A DNA stretch of 64,000 nt from Bradyrhizobium cosmicum (GTDB lineage: Bacteria > Pseudomonadota > Alphaproteobacteria > Rhizobiales > Xanthobacteraceae). Every line of letters begins with the position of its first letter. The first letter of the stretch is position 1. Shown piece by piece: positions 30,537 through 38,700 of this stretch. Where the stretch lies: assembly GCF_007290395.2 (NCBI RefSeq), contig NZ_CP041656.2, positions 2,170,001 to 2,234,000 on the forward strand, given 5' to 3'. Made by a program: the position numbers and the translations under genes. The notes beneath the pieces were generated by a model, which had not been told where the DNA came from, did no database searches, and saw nothing but the letters and a program-made list of their open reading frames with translations.

Positions 30537-32546
30537 TCAAGCCACGACCTTGGCACCGGCGTGGTCGAGCCGCTGCCGTTCGTTCGCGAGATAGTCGCCA
30601 ATCGCGTCGCCCGGCATGGGCCTTGCGAAATAATAGCCCTGGATGAAGTCGCATCCGAGCCGGCGCAGGCTGTCGAGCTGGGCGCGGGTCTCGACGCCCT
30701 CGACGACGCAGGCAATCTCCATGTCGTCGCACAGGCCCGCGAGGGACTTGATGATCTTGTGGCTCACCGGATTTTCGTTGATGTCCGCGACGAAGCTGCG
30801 GTCGACCTTGATCTTGTCGAGCGGCAGCCGGTGCACGTGGCTCAGCGAGGAATAGCCAGTCCCGAAATCGTCCAGCGAAATGCCGCAGCCCATGGCCTTC
30901 AGTGTCGCGATCGATTGCTGCGCACGCGCGAAATCGAAGGTCACGGCGGTCTCGGTGATCTCGAAATCGATCCGGCGGGGCGGCACGCCGCTTTTCTCGA
31001 TGATGGAGATCAGCGGCAGGATGCCCTCGGCCGCGCAGACGTCGTGGGCGGAGAGATTGAACGACAGTCGGATCTCGTCGGGCCAGGTCCTGGCAGTCGC
31101 CAGCGCGCGCCCGAGCAGCGCCTGCGTCAGTGGTCGGATCAGGCCAATGCGCTCGGCGGCCGGAATGAAGTCGGCCGGCGAGACCAGGCCGAGGCGGGGG
31201 CTGCGCCAGCGTGCCAGGACTTCGAAGCCGGCGGTATGCTCGCTCATGGCGTCCACGATCGGTTGAAACACGAGGTCCATCTCGGTGTTGAAATCAGCGG
31301 TCCGCAGCAAAGTCTCGATTACGCCGCGGCTGCGGATCTCGGCTTCGAGCTCGCTCGAGAAGATCACGGTGCGGCCGCGCAGATGGCGCTTGGCGTGATA
31401 GAGCGAATAGTCGGCGCACTCGTACAGCGCCTCTGCCGTCGTTGCCGATTGAGGAAACAGCGCGAAGCCGATCGAGCAGGACAGGCCGGTATGGGCAGTA
31501 TCGAGCTGGTAAGGGAGCTTGACATGGTCGCCGATGCGTTCGCCGAGCCGCGTCAGGTCCGAATCATCGGGGTCGCCGCACACGACGAGACCGAACTCGT
31601 CGCCGCCGAGCCGGGCGAACTCTACCCGCTGCGGACCAAAGCCCTCGCAGACCTCGCGGATACGACAGCCCGCCTCGATCAGGACGCGGTCGCCGACCGA
31701 GTGCCCGTAATTGTCATTGATGGGCTTGAAGCCGTCGAGGTCGATGATCCCGACCGCGACGCGAACCTTTCTGCGCTCGGCGTCAGCGAAGGCGCTCGAT
31801 AGCTCGGCGAAGAAACGGCGGCGGTTCGGCAGCTCGGTGAGCGAATCCAGATTGGCGAGGCGGAAATTCTCGTCCGAGAGCGCCTGTGTCGCGGCCTGCT
31901 GCGCCAGCAGCGACTTGCGGCTGGCGACGAGGTCGGCGAAGTCGCGATAGTAGATGAACAGCACCGTCACCATCGCGCCGGACACGAGGAGGTTGTTGAC
32001 CGCGATCGCCTTCAGCGTCGGCTCCCCCGTCGCCCAGAAGAACAGCACATAGGGCACGTCGACGACCAGGGTGACGATCAGCGCCGCCGAGCGCAGATGC
32101 ATCAGCGAGAAGATGCAGCCGATCACGGTCACCGCCATGTAGAAGGCGACCTGGCTCTTGGCGAAGGGATCGCCATAAGGGTAGAGCGCGAACGACCATG
32201 CGGTGAAGCCGGCGCCGATCGGTAGCGTCATCCAGTTGGTGGAGCGCAGGTTGCGCAGGATGTCGGCATCGCTGCGCACGAGGTGGCGCTGGCGCAGCCA
32301 CCAGAAGGTTCGAAGCGCGGCGAGCACGGTCAGCACGGAGGGGACGATGATCGTCAGCCAGTCCGGCGCCACGTTCACATAGGTGTAGGCGACCGCGATC
32401 GTGTTGCTCATGAGGATGAAGTAGAGCAGCGGGATCTGCTTGGAGAAGGCGTTGAACTGCGCGCGCGTCAGGTCCGGGTTGTCGGCGGGAACGCGAAACA
32501 GACGCACCGCGGCGGCAATGTGAGACTTCAAATCGACGACAGGCAT
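30537..32546 (-). CDS. Membrane GGDEF/EAL cyclic-di-GMP protein
   Basis: Bifunctional c-di-GMP enzyme, 669 residues from the ATG at 32546. The N-terminal third is a membrane sensor with about five or six helices (for example LTIIVPSVLTVLAALRTFWW and VAVNNLLVSGAMVTVLFIYY). A short coiled coil leads to a GGDEF domain with intact RLGGDEFGLVV and NYGHSVGD. The EAL domain has FEVLARWR (Val for Ala in EAL, a tolerated variant), ITETAV, DDFGTGYSSL, KVDRSF and EGVET, so both cyclase and phosphodiesterase sites look complete. It likely tunes motility, biofilm or root attachment; it is not linked to a partner gene. Confidence 0.92.
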   Translation of the reverse strand: MPVVDLKSHIAAAVRLFRVPADNPDLTRAQFNAFSKQIPLLYFILMSNTIAVAYTYVNVAPDWLTIIVPSVLTVLAALRTFWWLRQRHLVRSDADILRNLRSTNWMTLPIGAGFTAWSFALYPYGDPFAKSQVAFYMAVTVIGCIFSLMHLRSAALIVTLVVDVPYVLFFWATGEPTLKAIAVNNLLVSGAMVTVLFIYYRDFADLVASRKSLLAQQAATQALSDENFRLANLDSLTELPNRRRFFAELSSAFADAERRKVRVAVGIIDLDGFKPINDNYGHSVGDRVLIEAGCRIREVCEGFGPQRVEFARLGGDEFGLVVCGDPDDSDLTRLGERIGDHVKLPYQLDTAHTGLSCSIGFALFPQSATTAEALYECADYSLYHAKRHLRGRTVIFSSELEAEIRSRGVIETLLRTADFNTEMDLVFQPIVDAMSEHTAGFEVLARWRSPRLGLVSPADFIPAAERIGLIRPLTQALLGRALATARTWPDEIRLSFNLSAHDVCAAEGILPLISIIEKSGVPPRRIDFEITETAVTFDFARAQQSIATLKAMGCGISLDDFGTGYSSLSHVHRLPLDKIKVDRSFVADINENPVSHKIIKSLAGLCDDMEIACVVEGVETRAQLDSLRRLGCDFIQGYYFARPMPGDAIGDYLANERQRLDHAGAKVVA

Positions 32547-32885
32547 TGCAATACGAGCCCCGGATCCCTTCAAAACATCGGCGATCTTGCCTGGCGGGAG
32601 TAAAGGTCGCGTTAGGCGGGCTTCGCGGGAGGAGCCTGCACAGGTTGCACGCTACCGCGGATTTTCCGGCCGCGTGCATTGGTGAGGCCATGTTAAGGAT
32701 ATCCGGCGGCCGAGGCGTACCGTCTCGGGCACCAGTTGCCGATAATCACCGTAGCTACGACGTGCTAACCATGCACGTGACGGAGCGGTGCAGCGTATTG
32801 CCGCGCGGCCAGGCTGACGGCCGTCGCGCCTATCGCCTCCCGTTCAGGGAGAGGCGACAGGCGGCCTTGCAGCAGAGAGAGTAAA
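32547..32885. other. Intergenic region
   Basis: No gene is visible. It holds the promoter region of the GGDEF/EAL gene on its left side and the terminator-like hairpin of the beta-lactamase gene on its right. Confidence 0.6.
32833..32857 (-). terminator. Terminator-like hairpin after the beta-lactamase gene
   Basis: TCGCCTCCC and GGGAGAGGCGA arms with a two-base bulge around GTTCA, 29 bp beyond the stop of the metallo-beta-lactamase gene. The stem is strong; no long T run follows, so the assignment is moderate. Confidence 0.5.
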
Positions 32886-33770
32886 CTATTTCTTCTCTAG
32901 CGCCGCTGTCTGCTTGGCGAGCTGCTTGTCGAAGTCCTCCGACAGGCTGGTCGCGTAGGTCGCGAGCTCGCCGGGCTTGACGAACGGGTTCGGTGCGCCG
33001 TCCTTCATTGCCGCGCGCTTGGCCTGCATGCCGTAGACCTCGGGATGCGGTCCAAGCAGGACGTCGATCTTCATCGCCTTCACCTTGGCATAGGTCGCGC
33101 GGTAGTCGTCGACGATGCCGGCATGGGTTGGCTGGCCGACCAGCCGGTTCAGCGCCACCGTGCCGCTGCAAAAGAACAGCACCTGGCGGTCCTGGCCGCC
33201 GTCCTTGACGGTCATCTCCCAGCTCGTGCAGCCCGGCGAGTGGCCGGGAGTGGCGTGCGCCGTCAGCGTGGTGTCGCCAAGCGTGACCTTGTCGCCTTCC
33301 TTCACGGTGCGATCGACCTTGACCGCGGGGAAGGCGAGATCCTCGTTCTTCTCGTCGCCGGGATAGTAGCCGCCTTCGAGCAGCGGCTTGTCGCGCTCGC
33401 CGGCGATGAGCTGCGCGCCGGTCTCCTTCTTGACCTCGGCGAAGCCGCCGGTGTGATCGAAATGCGCGTGCGTATTGAGGATGATCTTGATGTCGGCCAC
33501 CTTCAGGCCGAGCTTCGTGATGTTGTCCTTGATCATGCCGGTCGACTGTGGAAGCGCCGTGTCCATCAGGATCAGGCCTTGCGAGGTCTTGATGACGTAG
33601 ACGGCGATGCCGTCGGTGCCGACATAATAGATGTTGTCGATCAGCTGGAACGGCTCGAACGGCGTAGTCCATTTCTTGGTGACCGCCGCAATGAAATCCT
33701 TGACCGTCTGCGCCTGCGCGCCGGTTGCGAAAAATGCCAGCGCACACAGCGCGGCCGTGAGCTTCTTCAT
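32886..33770 (-). CDS. Subclass B3 metallo-beta-lactamase, BJP-1-like
   Basis: Periplasmic zinc hydrolase, 294 residues with a Sec signal ending near GAQAQT. The zinc ligands of subclass B3 are all visible: HAHFDH (His116, His118, Asp120, His121 in standard numbering), His in ATPGHSPG and His in LLGPHPEVYGM. The sequence FEPFQLIDNIYYVGTDGIAV and most of the rest match my recollection of BJP-1 from Bradyrhizobium japonicum very closely; BJP-1 hydrolyses carbapenems. A GGGAGG ribosome-binding site precedes the ATG. It is monocistronic with no mobile-element signs, which fits an intrinsic chromosomal enzyme. Confidence 0.93.
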   Translation of the reverse strand: MKKLTAALCALAFFATGAQAQTVKDFIAAVTKKWTTPFEPFQLIDNIYYVGTDGIAVYVIKTSQGLILMDTALPQSTGMIKDNITKLGLKVADIKIILNTHAHFDHTGGFAEVKKETGAQLIAGERDKPLLEGGYYPGDEKNEDLAFPAVKVDRTVKEGDKVTLGDTTLTAHATPGHSPGCTSWEMTVKDGGQDRQVLFFCSGTVALNRLVGQPTHAGIVDDYRATYAKVKAMKIDVLLGPHPEVYGMQAKRAAMKDGAPNPFVKPGELATYATSLSEDFDKQLAKQTAALEKK

Positions 33771-34034
33771 AGGTTGCCTCCCGGAGTGTTCTTGTCATTC
33801 TGACCGGACGGCTTTCGCGCGGCGGCCGGTGCGCAAGCTACGTGGTGGACGGTGCGGCAGCAACGGCCTCGTGCCATCAAATTTTCACGGCATGCGCGGA
33901 ATAGCGGTCGCCGCCCGGTTTGAGCATGGCGGCCATCGTTGCAGCGCGGCCCTCGTCGTTTGACCGCGTGCGGGCATCCCGTCATACTTTGCGGCAAGAC
34001 GGGCCAGAAAGACTCGTCGGTACCGGGAGCTGAA

Positions 34035-35351
34035 ATGACCGATTCATGGACCGTCCTCGCGGGGACGCTGATTTGCCTCGTTTCCTGCGGTTCGATAGCC
34101 CTGGCCCAGCCGGCCTGCGTCACCCAGAACATGGCCGTGCCGCCCGGCGCCAACACCACCGACAGGGCGGCGCCGTTCTTCATCGACACGACAGGGCTTG
34201 ATTTCAAGACCTCGCCGCCGACGCGCGATCCTCTCAGCGCCAACTATCCGCGTGCGACCGAGTTGCCAGACGGAACGCTGCCGCCACCGGGAGCCGAAGG
34301 CAATTTCATCATCGGCCCGACCCACAACCCAGCGCCGGAGACGATCGCGAAGGAGGGCGTGCCGCGCGGCACGACGAAGTCGTTCACGCTCTCGTCGAAA
34401 CAGAGCACGATCTACAATCCAGGCCTGATCCGTGACGACGTTGCCGGCTGCACCAATTCCTCGATCATGACCACCGTGACCGCGCCGGACGACAAGTCGC
34501 ACATGATCGTCACCACAAGCCACCCCGGAATCTGGTCGCGTACGATCGACGTCTACGTGCCTGCGCAATATGTGCGCGGGACCGAAGCGCCGTTCATCGT
34601 GATCGGCGACGGCGGCTCCAACGCCTACAAGGACCTCGCCACCACGCTCGATAATCTCATCGCGCAGCGCCGTGTGCCGCCGATGATCGCGATCCAGATC
34701 GGCAATGGCGGGCAGGACGCGCAGGGCAGCCAGCGCGGCCGCGAATATGACGCGGTGTCAGGCGCCTACGCGCAGTTCGTCGAGCGCGAGGTGCTGCCGC
34801 TTGTCGAGGCGAATGCCGACGTCAAGCTGACCAAGGATCCCGACGGGCGAGCGACCATGGGGCTGAGCTCGAGCGGCGTGGCCGCCTTCACCATGGCGTG
34901 GTTCTATCCTGATCTCTATCGCCGCGTGCTGGCCTTCTCGCCAACGATGGTCAACCAGCAATGGCCGCATGATCCGTCGCTGCGCGGCGGCGCCTGGGAA
35001 TATCACAGCGCGTGGACGGGGCCGGCCGGACCCAATCTCATCTCGAAGGCCGGCGTGCTGACGCCGGCCGAGCCGCCCGGTGTGCCGCTGATCGCCGCTG
35101 CGCCGGTGAAACCGATCCGCTTCTGGTTCTTCGGCGGCGACCAGGACCTGTTCTATCCGAATCCCACCATTCCCGACGGCATGCACGACTGGACCTTGTC
35201 GAACGCGCTGACGGCGAAGGTGCTGGCGGAGAGGGGCTACCACTACCAGTTCCTGTTCGTGCGCAACGCCAAGCACGTTGACCGGCCGACCATCGCGCAA
35301 ACACTGCCGTCGGCACTGGAGTGGGTCTGGAAGGGCTATCCGATTCCCTGA
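34035..35351 (+). CDS. Exported alpha/beta-hydrolase esterase (Esterase D/enterochelin-esterase-like)
   Basis: 438 residues from the ATG at 34035, with a signal peptide ending near IALAQPACV. The C-terminal two thirds form an alpha/beta-hydrolase: PAQYVRGTEAPFIVIGDGGS at the oxyanion region, the nucleophile Ser in MGLSSSGVAAFTMAW, an acid in FFGGDQDLFYP and His in VRNAKHVDRP. The N-terminal 100 residues are Pro/Thr-rich and may be a short beta domain. The likely activity is carboxylester hydrolysis, such as a feruloyl or siderophore ester, but the substrate is unknown. It is convergent with the TonB-plug fragment gene. Confidence 0.75.
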   Translation: MTDSWTVLAGTLICLVSCGSIALAQPACVTQNMAVPPGANTTDRAAPFFIDTTGLDFKTSPPTRDPLSANYPRATELPDGTLPPPGAEGNFIIGPTHNPAPETIAKEGVPRGTTKSFTLSSKQSTIYNPGLIRDDVAGCTNSSIMTTVTAPDDKSHMIVTTSHPGIWSRTIDVYVPAQYVRGTEAPFIVIGDGGSNAYKDLATTLDNLIAQRRVPPMIAIQIGNGGQDAQGSQRGREYDAVSGAYAQFVEREVLPLVEANADVKLTKDPDGRATMGLSSSGVAAFTMAWFYPDLYRRVLAFSPTMVNQQWPHDPSLRGGAWEYHSAWTGPAGPNLISKAGVLTPAEPPGVPLIAAAPVKPIRFWFFGGDQDLFYPNPTIPDGMHDWTLSNALTAKVLAERGYHYQFLFVRNAKHVDRPTIAQTLPSALEWVWKGYPIP

Positions 35352-35371
35352 CAACAAGCGGCGCTGGACGC

Positions 35372-35641
35372 CTAACGCCCGATCGTCACGCCGGCGGTCG
35401 AGCGCATGGCATCCCGCAGACTTCTCGCGTTCATGTCGTCGAGCACCTGCCGCGTCAGGACGGTGGTCTGGCCGGGCGTGTCGAGGATCGTCTCGCCGCG
35501 CGAGGAGGAAAGCCGGTCGGCTTTGTAGGGCGCAGCCGGATCGGTCACATAGGTGTGGTGCCGCTTGCCGGAGGCGGCAAAGGCTCCCTGCGAGACGCAG
35601 AGGGCGGCGATCGCGATCAATGGCAACACTTTTGCGGGCAT
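35372..35641 (-). CDS. Truncated TonB-receptor plug-like exported protein
   Basis: 89 residues from the ATG at 35641, chosen because GGGAG lies 8 bp before it. A signal peptide (MPAKVLPLIAIAALCVSQGA) is followed by a segment typical of the plug of TonB-dependent siderophore receptors (TVLTRQVLDDMNARSLRDAM, STAGVTIGR). It then stops where a receptor would continue for another 600 residues. No barrel sequence follows downstream, so it is either a decayed receptor remnant or a free-standing plug protein kept for another role. Confidence 0.65.
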   Translation of the reverse strand: MPAKVLPLIAIAALCVSQGAFAASGKRHHTYVTDPAAPYKADRLSSSRGETILDTPGQTTVLTRQVLDDMNARSLRDAMRSTAGVTIGR

Positions 35642-35702
35642 GCGATCTCCCATGGTCAGGATATCAGCTAGCACATGGTGGTGTCGCCGCAGGAAAACAA
35701 TG

Positions 35703-36830
35703 TCAGGCGAGAACGGCCTGGCGTTCCCGCACCGGTTCGCGGACCCGGTCGGTCTTTTCGGGCTCGGCGAGCCGCGTGAAACTCCGCTGGCCCGCATACG
35801 CAGGGGCCTCGACGATGATGCCCTCGCAGACGATCTGCCCGCCCAGCACCCTGAATTCCAGCTTGTCGTAGCGCGGCATGGTTTCGCCGGGCGCAGGCGG
35901 CAGCAGTTCGACGCGCCCCTGGATGTTCAGTGTGGCATCGCCGGTGCCGTGAAGCCGCGGATTCCACATCCTGATCCCGGTCTCCGCCCAGCGCTGCCGG
36001 ATCAGCGTGGCGCGATCGACGGGGTCCGCGATCCTGGCGCGCGCCTTCGGCGCGCTGGAGATCTTCGGGGCTGGGGGCACGAGGACCGGTTCCGGCGCGA
36101 CAGGCGTGATGGCGCTCGGAGGGGCCTCCGCGGTCAGTGCGGTAACCGGCGCGGGAGGGTTGATGGAGATCGGCTCGATCTCGGCCGCGACGCTTGTGGA
36201 GGGATCGGCCTCGATGCTGTCCTCAGCGATAGCCGGCGTCGAGACTTCGCCAACGGTGGTAGCAACACAGGCGTCCGCTACGACGATCGGTTCAACATCC
36301 ACGACGACTCCCGAGCAGGGTTCATCGTTGACGATGGGAGCAGGAGCATCAACCGCAGCGATCGCGACGTCGACCGACGAGATTGATACCTCATCTGCGG
36401 CGACGGGCTCGACCTCGATCGGGGCTTCGAACGATGGTTGGCTGCTGATGACGGGCTCAGCAGCATCGAACGGCTCGCTCTCGGTCTCGGCAGGCGGTGC
36501 CGGTGCCTCTTCGTCGGCGGCAGGTTCACCGTTCGCCGGCAGTTCCACGGCCGGATCATCGTTGGCGAGCTCGGGAGCATCAACGGGCTCGCGCTCGACC
36601 GTCGAGACCGAAACCTCCTCGACGGCCACCGTCTCGCCGTCGCACTGCAACGGCTCGGCGACGATGCTGTCGAGAGCCGGCGTTGCTTCTGCGATGTCGG
36701 CAGCGGTGGAATCGGTTGCGGCACTCGAGGCGACGTCGATGCTGCCGCTGTGCGGCAAAGGCCGAAGCCGGGTGAACGCCCATTTCACCGCGGGAATGCG
36801 GCGCAGCAACGATATCAGTCTCGAAAGCAC
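35703..36830 (-). CDS. Acidic low-complexity protein of unknown function
   Basis: 375 residues in three parts: a basic N-terminus (MLSRLISLLRRIPAVKWAF) that may bind membrane; a long acidic Ala/Val/Glu/Pro-rich stretch (about 35-260) with loosely repeated VEP, APA and VSTV units, probably disordered; and a conserved-looking C-terminal part (RATLIRQRWAETGIRMWNPR, then LNIQGRVELLPPAPGETMPR). I do not recognise the family. The opposite strand is open over much of this gene, an effect of its repetitive codon use. Confidence 0.7.
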   Translation of the reverse strand: MLSRLISLLRRIPAVKWAFTRLRPLPHSGSIDVASSAATDSTAADIAEATPALDSIVAEPLQCDGETVAVEEVSVSTVEREPVDAPELANDDPAVELPANGEPAADEEAPAPPAETESEPFDAAEPVISSQPSFEAPIEVEPVAADEVSISSVDVAIAAVDAPAPIVNDEPCSGVVVDVEPIVVADACVATTVGEVSTPAIAEDSIEADPSTSVAAEIEPISINPPAPVTALTAEAPPSAITPVAPEPVLVPPAPKISSAPKARARIADPVDRATLIRQRWAETGIRMWNPRLHGTGDATLNIQGRVELLPPAPGETMPRYDKLEFRVLGGQIVCEGIIVEAPAYAGQRSFTRLAEPEKTDRVREPVRERQAVLA

Positions 36831-37029
36831 AGGGAGTTATCCAAGAGGTACTCGGCGTGAGGCAATCGCTGATTCGTCAGCAATGCGAAAAACTGCCCCG
36901 GCCGTCACATCGCTGTCAATGTGGATGGGACCAATTGCAGAACATCTGCACAGCGTTCGCGACGCGGGCGAACTAATATGCTTCATTCAGGATGCATCAG
37001 TGCGAGCGGAGCCGAGGGGAGGACGATCC

Positions 37030-37839
37030 ATGAGAAAAATAGCGGCCATTGGAGCGGTTCTGCTCTGGTCCACCATCGCGTTCGCGCAGGACCGCACCAT
37101 CACCGTGGCGTCGACGACGTCGACGGAGCAGTCGGGACTGTTCGGCTATCTGCTGCCGCTGTTCTCGAAGGCCGAGGGCATCGAGGTCAAGGTCGTCGCC
37201 GTCGGCACCGGGCAGGCGCTCGACATCGGGCGGCGCGGCGATGCCGACGTGGTGTTCGTCCATGACAGGCCGGCGGAAGACAAATTCATGTCCGAGGGGC
37301 AGGGCGTGAAGCGTTTCGACGTCATGTACAACGACTTCGTTATCGTCGGGCCGAAGAGCGATCCCGCGAAGATCGCAGGCCACAAGGACGTCGCGGAGGC
37401 GCTGCGCAGGATTGCGCAGGTGAAGGCGCCATTCATCTCGCGCGGCGACAAGTCCGGAACACATGCGGCGGAGCTGCGATTGTGGAAGGAGGCGGGTGTC
37501 GACATCGCAGCCGGCAAAGATAGCTGGTATCGCGAGATCGGGCAGGGCATGGGCCCCGCGCTGAACATGGCTTCGTCGTCGAACGCCTATCTTCTGTCGG
37601 ATCGCGGCACCTGGCTGTCGTTCAAAAATCGCGGCGAACTCGCCATCCTGACCGAGGGCGACAAGCGGCTGTTCAACCAGTACGGCGTCATGCTGGTGAA
37701 CCCCGCCAAGCATTCAAACGTGAAGGCGAAGGAGGGGCAGGCCTTCATCGACTGGCTGGTCTCGCCGAAGGGGCAGGACGCGATCGCGGGCTACAAGGTC
37801 GGCGGCGAGCAGCTATTTTTCCCCAACGCGTCCCACTAG
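37030..37839 (+). CDS. tupA: Tungstate-type ABC substrate-binding protein (TupA-like)
   Basis: Periplasmic oxyanion receptor, 269 residues with a signal peptide ending in IAFAQD. The tungstate-binding TTTST-like motif is present as ITVASTTSTEQSG at the mature N-terminus, followed by family stretches YNDFVIVGPKSDPA and FISRGDKSGTHAAELRLW, with the Ser, Asp and Arg that contact the ligand. GAGGGGAGG precedes the ATG. Tungstate or molybdate supply would fit the two molybdenum hydroxylases in the window. The permease lies convergently, not downstream. Confidence 0.88.
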   Translation: MRKIAAIGAVLLWSTIAFAQDRTITVASTTSTEQSGLFGYLLPLFSKAEGIEVKVVAVGTGQALDIGRRGDADVVFVHDRPAEDKFMSEGQGVKRFDVMYNDFVIVGPKSDPAKIAGHKDVAEALRRIAQVKAPFISRGDKSGTHAAELRLWKEAGVDIAAGKDSWYREIGQGMGPALNMASSSNAYLLSDRGTWLSFKNRGELAILTEGDKRLFNQYGVMLVNPAKHSNVKAKEGQAFIDWLVSPKGQDAIAGYKVGGEQLFFPNASH

Positions 37840-38511
37840 CAGGAAGGCCACGGTCGACACGGCGACGCTGAGCGCCAGCAGGATCAGGCCGAGCCCGAGC
37901 GCCAGCGGCAGGTCGCCCTTGCTGGTTTCCAGCGCGATCGCGGTCGTCATCGTGCGCGTGAAGCCGCGGATGTTGCCGCCGACGATCATGATGGCGCCGA
38001 CCTCGGCGATCGCGCGCCCGAACGCCGCGAGAAAGGCCGTCAGCAGCGAGGTCCGGCCGAGGGCGAACAGCAGCGCGATGCTGCGCAAGGCGGAGAGCCC
38101 GTCGATCCGCGCGAGGTCGCCATACTCCGCCCATAGCAGGCTCGCCGGCCGGTGTACCAGCGCCACCACGATCGGCGTCGCCAGCAGAGTTTGCGCGATC
38201 ATCATGGCCGCCGGTGTGAACAACAGGCCGGCCGCCCCGAGCGGGCCGGACCGCGACAGCACGAGATAGAGCGCGAGCCCGACCACGACAGGGGGAAGGC
38301 CGAGCAGGGCGTTGGTCAGCACGATGATGACCTGCTGCCCGCGGAAACGGTTGATCGCAAGCAAGGCCCCGATCGGCGCGCCGATCAGCAGCGCAACGAT
38401 GCTGGCCGTCAGGCTGACGCGCACCGACAATGCGACGATGCCCAGCAGCTCGGAATCGGCGTCGCCGATCAGCCGGAAGGCTGCGGCAATGGATCGGGCG
38501 AAGTCGTTCAT
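37813..38511 (-). CDS. tupB: Tungstate-type ABC permease (TupB-like)
   Basis: Inner-membrane permease of 232 residues, with helices starting LLGIVALSVRVSLTASIVAL and an EAA-like loop around AFGRAIAEVGAIMIVGGNIRG, a stretch typical of TupB. It is encoded opposite to tupA and the two 3' ends overlap by 27 bp (37813-37839). No ATPase (TupC) gene is next to either one. Confidence 0.87.
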   Translation of the reverse strand: MNDFARSIAAAFRLIGDADSELLGIVALSVRVSLTASIVALLIGAPIGALLAINRFRGQQVIIVLTNALLGLPPVVVGLALYLVLSRSGPLGAAGLLFTPAAMMIAQTLLATPIVVALVHRPASLLWAEYGDLARIDGLSALRSIALLFALGRTSLLTAFLAAFGRAIAEVGAIMIVGGNIRGFTRTMTTAIALETSKGDLPLALGLGLILLALSVAVSTVAFLLVGRVGEK

Positions 38512-38700
38512 CCGGCCCGACGCTTGGGCGTCGGACGGCAGGCCTCCGGGAGGTCGTTATCGAGGCTGCGAAGTCGCTTCACGGATCATCCCTTGCGAGT
38601 CTTGCCGACAGTCACAGAATACCCGGCAGGAGCGATTTGGGAACTCGATTCATCCGGAAGACGACAAGAATGGGGACGGCGACAGCGGCGAGCTGAAATT

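Noticed and set aside
36007..37029. Plus-strand frame running from inside the acidic protein gene into tupA
   Set aside because: The tupA signal peptide and ribosome-binding site fix its start at 37030; the upstream part is repetitive antisense sequence.
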